Below, piece by piece: positions 59,631 through 64,000 of a stretch of DNA of 64,000 bases; within the stretch, counting starts at the first letter, position 1; every line of letters begins with the position of its first letter. The stretch lies in assembly GCA_002842215.1 (NCBI GenBank), contig PHCC01000004.1:112007-176006 (forward strand), given 5' to 3'. The position numbers were made by a program, and so were the translations under genes. The notes beneath the pieces are model-generated. The model was not told where the DNA came from and ran no database searches. It saw only the letters and a list, made by a program, of their open reading frames with translations. This stretch comes from Betaproteobacteria bacterium HGW-Betaproteobacteria-9. Its GTDB lineage: Bacteria > Pseudomonadota > Gammaproteobacteria > Burkholderiales > Burkholderiaceae_C.

Positions 59631-62207
59631 ATGAACACCCCCACCGCACCCGAAGTCGACGTCAACCAGCTGGTTGCCGACAACGACACCGGCGGTCGCT
59701 CGCCCGGCCCCTGGATGAGCCGAATGCTGCTGGCCGTCGCACTGGCCTGGTCTGTGTTCCAACTCTGGATCGCCTCGCCGCTGCCGTTCAGCCTGGGCAT
59801 TCTCGTGTTCAACGACACCGAAACCCGCGCCATCCACCTCGCTTTTGCGGTGTTTCTGTCGTACATGGCGTACCCCGCGTTCCGGCGCTCACCACGCGGC
59901 CATGTGCCTGTCACCGACTGGGTGTTCGCCCTGGTCGGCACCTTCTGTGCCGCTTACCTGTTCCTCTTCTACAACGAACTGGCCACCCGGCCCGGCCAGC
60001 CGACCACGATGGACGTCTACACCGGCGCGGTCGGTATCGTGTTGCTGCTCGAAGCGACCCGGCGCGTGCTGGGCCTGCCCATGGTGATCGTGGCGCTCGT
60101 GTTTCTGGGCTACACCTTTGGCGGGCCTTACATGCCCGACATGATCGCCCACCGCGGTTTCTCGCTCAACCGCGCCATGAGCCACCAGTGGCTGACCACC
60201 GAAGGCGTGTTCGGTGTTGCACTGGGCGTGTCCAGTGGTTTCATTTTCCTGTTCGTGCTGTTTGGCTCGCTGCTCGACAAGGCAGGTGCCGGCAACTACT
60301 TCATCAAGTCGGCCTTTGCGCTGCTGGGACACATGCGCGGTGGCCCGGCCAAGGCGGCGGTGCTGTCTTCGGCGGCCACCGGCATCATTTCTGGCTCGTC
60401 GATCGCCAACGTGGTGACAACCGGCACCTTCACCATCCCGCTCATGAAGCGGGTCGGCTACCGACCCGATCAGGCCGGTGCGGTCGAGGTGTCGAGCTCG
60501 GTGAACGGCCAGATCATGCCGCCGGTGATGGGCGCGGCCGCCTTCCTGATGGTGGAGTATGTCGGTATCCCCTACATCGAGGTGATGAAGCACGCGTTCC
60601 TGCCGGCCATCATCTCCTACATCGCACTGCTCTACATCGTGCACCTGGAGGCCCTCAAGGCCAACATGGTCGGACTGCCGCGCCGCGGCACGGCCACGGC
60701 CGGCCAGCGTCTGATGTCGTTTGCCATGACCGTGGCCGGGTTCATCGTGCTCTCCGGTGCGGTGTATTGGGGCATTGGCTGGATCAAGACCGCCATGGGC
60801 GACACCGCCATCTGGGTGGTCAGCGCCGGTCTGCTGGCCAGCTATGTCGGCCTGCTCTGGTTTGGCGCCAGACAGCCCGCCCTGGAGCTGGACGACCCGA
60901 ACGCCCCCGTGTTCGAACTGCCTGAAACCGGGCCGACCGTGAAGTCCGGCCTGCACTACCTGCTGGCGGTGGTGGTGCTGATCTGGTGCCTGATGGTTGA
61001 GCAGATGTCGCCAGGCCTGTCCGCCTTCTGGGCCACGCTCTTCATGATCTTCGTCATGCTCACGCAAAAGCCCATCATCGCGGCGTTTCGCGGGCACGGC
61101 GGCCTGGGCGCTGCCACCCGGCAGGGTTTTGTCGACCTGGTGGATGGCCTGGCCACCGGCGCTCGCAACATGATCGGCATCGGCGTGGCCACCGCGGCCG
61201 CCGGCATCATCGTGGGCACGGTATCGCTGACTGGGGTTGGGCTGGTGATGACCGAACTGGTGGAGCTGCTATCGGGCGGCAACCTGATGCTCATGCTGGT
61301 GCTGGTGGCGCTCATCAGCCTGATCCTGGGCATGGGCTTGCCCACCACGGCCAACTACATCGTGGTGTCCACGCTGATGGCGCCGGTGGTGGTGGAGCTG
61401 GGCGCGCAGAGTGGTCTGATCGTGCCCCTGATCGCGGTGCACATGTTCGTATTCTATTTCGGCCTCATGGCCGACGTGACGCCGCCGGTGGGTCTGGCGT
61501 CGTTTGCGGCGGCGGCCATTGCGCGCGCAGACCCCATCAAGACCGGTATCACCGCTTTCTACTACAGCATGCGCACGGCCATCCTGCCGTTCCTGTTCAT
61601 CTTCAACACCCAGTTGCTGCTGATCGGGTTGGACGGACCGTTTCATCTGATCCTCACCGTGGTCAGTGCCACCGTGGCCATGCTGGTGTTCGCCGCGGCC
61701 ACGCAAGGTTTTTTCCTGGTCAAGTCGCGCTGGTATGAAACCCTGGCTTTGTTGCTGATCACCTTCACCTTGTTCCGCCCCGGTTACTGGTGGGACATGC
61801 TGTACCCGCCGTTTGACGAAGTGCCCGCTGCCCAGATGACGTCTCTCATTGAACAAGCTCCTGCCGGTTCGGGCAAGCGCGTCTGGATCGAAGGCATGAA
61901 CATGAACGGCGATGACATCCGCAAAGGCGTGTTGCTGCCCCTGGGCGAGCCCGGCACCGCTCGCGAGCGCATGGCCAGCGCGGGCTTGACCGTGATGGCA
62001 CAAGGCGACGAGCTGCTGATTGCCGCTGTGAAGTTTGGCAGCCCGGCTGAAAAGCTGGGGATGGAGCAGGGCTTCCGCATCGTGTCGGCCGAGGTGCCGG
62101 CCGAACGCCCGGCCAAAGAGTGGTTGTTCCTGCCCTCGTTGGCCTTGTTGTTGATGGTGATGGGGTTGCAAAGGGCCCGCCGGCCCCGCGAAGGCGTGCC
62201 GACATGA
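59631..62207 (+). CDS. TRAP transporter fused permease (4TM/12TM)
   Basis: 858 residues. The N-terminal four helices (30-190; small subunit part) are fused to a DctM-like 12-helix unit with SSAATGIISGSSIANVVTTGTFTIPLMK, VNGQIMPPVMGAAAFLMVEY, GMGLPTTANYIVVSTLMAPV and LMADVTPPVGLASFAAAAIA. A C-terminal roughly 170-residue domain (DUF3394-like, with a PDZ-like end, GSPAEKLGMEQGFRIVSAEVP) follows. This is the usual architecture for TAXI-type systems. Its stop overlaps the racemase gene start (ATGA). Confidence 0.94.
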   Translation: MNTPTAPEVDVNQLVADNDTGGRSPGPWMSRMLLAVALAWSVFQLWIASPLPFSLGILVFNDTETRAIHLAFAVFLSYMAYPAFRRSPRGHVPVTDWVFALVGTFCAAYLFLFYNELATRPGQPTTMDVYTGAVGIVLLLEATRRVLGLPMVIVALVFLGYTFGGPYMPDMIAHRGFSLNRAMSHQWLTTEGVFGVALGVSSGFIFLFVLFGSLLDKAGAGNYFIKSAFALLGHMRGGPAKAAVLSSAATGIISGSSIANVVTTGTFTIPLMKRVGYRPDQAGAVEVSSSVNGQIMPPVMGAAAFLMVEYVGIPYIEVMKHAFLPAIISYIALLYIVHLEALKANMVGLPRRGTATAGQRLMSFAMTVAGFIVLSGAVYWGIGWIKTAMGDTAIWVVSAGLLASYVGLLWFGARQPALELDDPNAPVFELPETGPTVKSGLHYLLAVVVLIWCLMVEQMSPGLSAFWATLFMIFVMLTQKPIIAAFRGHGGLGAATRQGFVDLVDGLATGARNMIGIGVATAAAGIIVGTVSLTGVGLVMTELVELLSGGNLMLMLVLVALISLILGMGLPTTANYIVVSTLMAPVVVELGAQSGLIVPLIAVHMFVFYFGLMADVTPPVGLASFAAAAIARADPIKTGITAFYYSMRTAILPFLFIFNTQLLLIGLDGPFHLILTVVSATVAMLVFAAATQGFFLVKSRWYETLALLLITFTLFRPGYWWDMLYPPFDEVPAAQMTSLIEQAPAGSGKRVWIEGMNMNGDDIRKGVLLPLGEPGTARERMASAGLTVMAQGDELLIAAVKFGSPAEKLGMEQGFRIVSAEVPAERPAKEWLFLPSLALLLMVMGLQRARRPREGVPT

Positions 62208-62890
62208 CCCGCATCGCGCTCATTCATGCGCTGGCGCATTCGGTAGCGCCGATCAATCACGAGCTGCAGCACGCCTGGCCCGAGGCGGTGCGCATGAACC
62301 TGCTCGACGACAGCCTGTCGGCCGATCTGGCGCGCAGCGAGCAGGGGCTGGATGCAGCGATGCACCAGCGCTTCGAGACGCTTGCTGCCTATGCCGAAGG
62401 CACGGGCGCGCAGGCCATCCTGTTTACCTGCTCGGCCTTCGGGCCGTGCATCGATGCGGTGGCGACGAAGCGGCCCCACATGCCCGTGCTCAAACCGAAC
62501 GAAGCTATGGTGGCTGAGGCGGTGGCGCTGGGCGGACGGATCGGATTGATCGCTTCGTTCGCCCCCACGCTGGCATCGATGCCGCCGGAGTTTCCGGCGG
62601 GAACCGATCTCCGCACGCAGCTCGCCGGTGGTGCGCTCGCCGCGCTCAACGCGGGCGACACGGCTGGGCACGACGCGCAAGTGGTCCTGGCCGCGCAGGC
62701 GCTGGCCCGTCAGGGCTGCAACGTCATTGCGCTCGCCCAGTTCAGCATGGCGCGCGCACAGGCGGCGGTGCAGCAAGCGGTGGACCTACCCGTGCTGACC
62801 ACACCGGGGAGCGCTGTGCGGGCGCTGCGTCAGCGTCTGGACGCCGTTGGGTCAGTGGCGAAAGGCGAGGGCAACCAACCGCTACAATAG
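62204..62890 (+). CDS. Aspartate/glutamate racemase-family protein
   Basis: 228 residues. The two catalytic-Cys regions are LFTCSAFGPCI (Cys near 94) and QGCNVIALAQFSM (Cys near 187). The family includes Asp/Glu/hydantoin racemases and maleate isomerases; the exact reaction is not clear. It overlaps the TRAP permease gene by 4 bases, so the transporter and enzyme act on the same compound. Its last codons contain TACAAT (62883-62888), a possible -10 for tRNA-Leu. Confidence 0.85.
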   Translation: MTRIALIHALAHSVAPINHELQHAWPEAVRMNLLDDSLSADLARSEQGLDAAMHQRFETLAAYAEGTGAQAILFTCSAFGPCIDAVATKRPHMPVLKPNEAMVAEAVALGGRIGLIASFAPTLASMPPEFPAGTDLRTQLAGGALAALNAGDTAGHDAQVVLAAQALARQGCNVIALAQFSMARAQAAVQQAVDLPVLTTPGSAVRALRQRLDAVGSVAKGEGNQPLQ

Positions 62891-62961
62891 AAGGTTGCCG
62901 AAAAGCGGGGTTCCAAGTCTCACAGCCTCAACCGTTGCTGTGACTTGCCCGAGTGTCAGGC

Positions 62962-63048
62962 GCGCGGGTGGCGAAATTGGTAGACGCACCAGGTTTAGGT
63001 CCTGACGCCAGCAATGGTGTGGGGGTTCGAGTCCCCCCCCGCGCACCA
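62962..63048 (+). tRNA. tRNA-Leu (anticodon UAG)
   Basis: Acceptor stem GCGCGGG (62962-62968) pairs with CCCGCGC (63038-63044), discriminator A and encoded CCA (63046-63048). Anticodon loop TTTAGGT gives UAG for CUN codons, with a C-A mismatch at the top of the anticodon stem. Long class II variable arm; T arm GGGGG-TTCGAGT-CCCCC. Confidence 0.98.
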
Positions 63049-63119
63049 CCTCTCAGACGAACAGATTTTTTCCGGTTGGCCAGAGTGGCTGGTTGACCGA
63101 CATCCTTTTGGAGAAAGCC

Positions 63120-64000
63120 ATGACCGTGACTGTTGAAACCCTGGAAAAGCTCGAGCGCAAGATCACGCTCACGTTGCCGGCCGACGTGATCCAGAACGAG
63201 GTGACCAAGCGCCTCAAGGACGTGGCTCGCAAGGTCAAGATGGACGGCTTCCGTCCCGGCAAAGTGCCCATGAGCGTGGTGGCCCAGCAGTATGGCTACT
63301 CGGTGCACTACGAAGTCATGAACGACAAGGTCGGCGAGGCTTTTGCCACCGCCGCCAACGAAGCCAAGCTGCGCGTCGCTGGTCAGCCCAAGATCACCGA
63401 AAAGGAAGAATCGCCCGAAGGCCAACTGGCTTTTGACGCCGTCTTCGAGGTGTATCCCGAAGTCAAGATCGAAGACCTGTCCACCGCTGAAGTCGAAAAA
63501 ATCTCGGCCGAAGTGGACGACGCAGCCATCGACCGCACGCTGGACATCCTGCGCAAGCAGCGCCGCACCTTCGCGCAACGCGCACAGGACCAGGCCGCAG
63601 CCGACGGTGACCGCGTCACCATCGACTTCGCCGGCAAGATCGACGGCGAGGCCTTTGAAGGCGGCAAGGCCGAAGGCTTCCAGTTCATCGTCGGCGACGG
63701 CCAGATGCTCAAGGAATTTGAAGACGCTGTGCGCGGCATGAAGTCGGGCGAGTCCAAGACCTTTCCGCTGGCCTTCCCCGAGGACTACCACGGCAAGGAC
63801 GTGGCTGGCAAGACCGCCGATTTCCTGGTCACGGTCAACAAGATCGAAGCCGCCCACCTGCCCGACGTGGACGAAGCCCTGGCCAAGTCGCTCGGCATCG
63901 CCGAAGGCACGGTCGAAGGCCTGCGCGCTGACATCAAGAAAAACCTGGAGCGCGAAGTCAAACACCGCCTGCAGGCCCGCAACAAGCAGGCCGCCATGGA
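63120..64000 (+). CDS. tig: Trigger factor, 5' part (cut by window edge)
   Basis: First about 293 residues of the ribosome-bound chaperone. N-terminal ribosome-binding domain with [12 protein letters not shown] (signature near 44-55), FKBP-type PPIase domain around 150-245 ([37 protein letters not shown]), then the beginning of the helical C-terminal chaperone domain. SD GGAG precedes ATG 63120. The gene lies 72 bases after tRNA-Leu, usually upstream of clpPX. Confidence 0.97.
   Translation, partial: MTVTVETLEKLERKITLTLPADVIQNEVTKRLKDVARKVKMDGFRPGKVPMSVVAQQYGYSVHYEVMNDKVGEAFATAANEAKLRVAGQPKITEKEESPEGQLAFDAVFEVYPEVKIEDLSTAEVEKISAEVDDAAIDRTLDILRKQRRTFAQRAQDQAAADGDRVTIDFAGKIDGEAFEGGKAEGFQFIVGDGQMLKEFEDAVRGMKSGESKTFPLAFPEDYHGKDVAGKTADFLVTVNKIEAAHLPDVDEALAKSLGIAEGTVEGLRADIKKNLEREVKHRLQARNKQAAM

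Overview
The window is a dense, G+C-rich bacterial chromosome segment with almost no intergenic space. Gene content and order (cysS, HhH-GPD glycosylase, accA with a TTG start, tilS, lysC, tRNA-Ser; hpnCDE; tctCBA with TctDE; many amino-acid and organic-acid transporters) point to a betaproteobacterium of the order Burkholderiales, most likely Comamonadaceae (Hydrogenophaga/Acidovorax-like). This is a judgement from protein similarity by eye, not from a search. I see no phage, insertion sequence, CRISPR array or rRNA.

Layout. 1-7.8 kb is housekeeping: a partial L,D-transpeptidase with a coupled TPR lipid/cell-envelope type protein, then cysS, a DNA glycosylase, accA, tilS, lysC and tRNA-Ser(GCU). 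7.8-9.2 kb holds an EamA transporter and an Hsp15-type RNA-binding protein. 9.2-14.6 kb is a tripartite tricarboxylate transporter (tctCBA) with its divergent two-component system (tctDE). 14.7-22.6 kb is a second, paralogous two-component system in one transcription unit with an AfuABC-like ABC importer that has two ATPases, followed by a YihX-like HAD phosphatase. 22.6-30.2 kb is a PAS/sigma-54 activator, a cluster of palindromic upstream sites, a sigma-54 promoter, and a branched-chain-amino-acid-type ABC operon ending in an alpha/beta hydrolase.

30.2-36.4 kb carries a small lipoprotein, hemH, a HAD hydrolase with an apparent ATA start, a glutathione S-transferase and a glycine-betaine-type proXWV operon. 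36.4-44.7 kb carries an SH3 protein, a Lon-like protease, hpnE and hpnD (squalene formation), an FNR-type regulator and a soluble PAS histidine kinase. 44.7-54.4 kb carries two RND efflux systems facing away from each other, with hpnC in line with the first. 54.6-62.9 kb looks like an amino-acid utilisation module: LysR regulator, D-amino-acid dehydrogenase-like oxidase, class III aminotransferase, TAXI-type TRAP transporter and Asp/Glu racemase. The window ends with tRNA-Leu(UAG) and the first part of tig.

The strongest unusual signals are regulatory: the palindrome array plus sigma-54 promoter at 24.04-24.18 kb; a shared motif upstream of the two TctD-like regulators; a terminator abutting the tctB ribosome-binding site; and a dispersed hairpin repeat in three intergenic gaps with a compensatory stem change.
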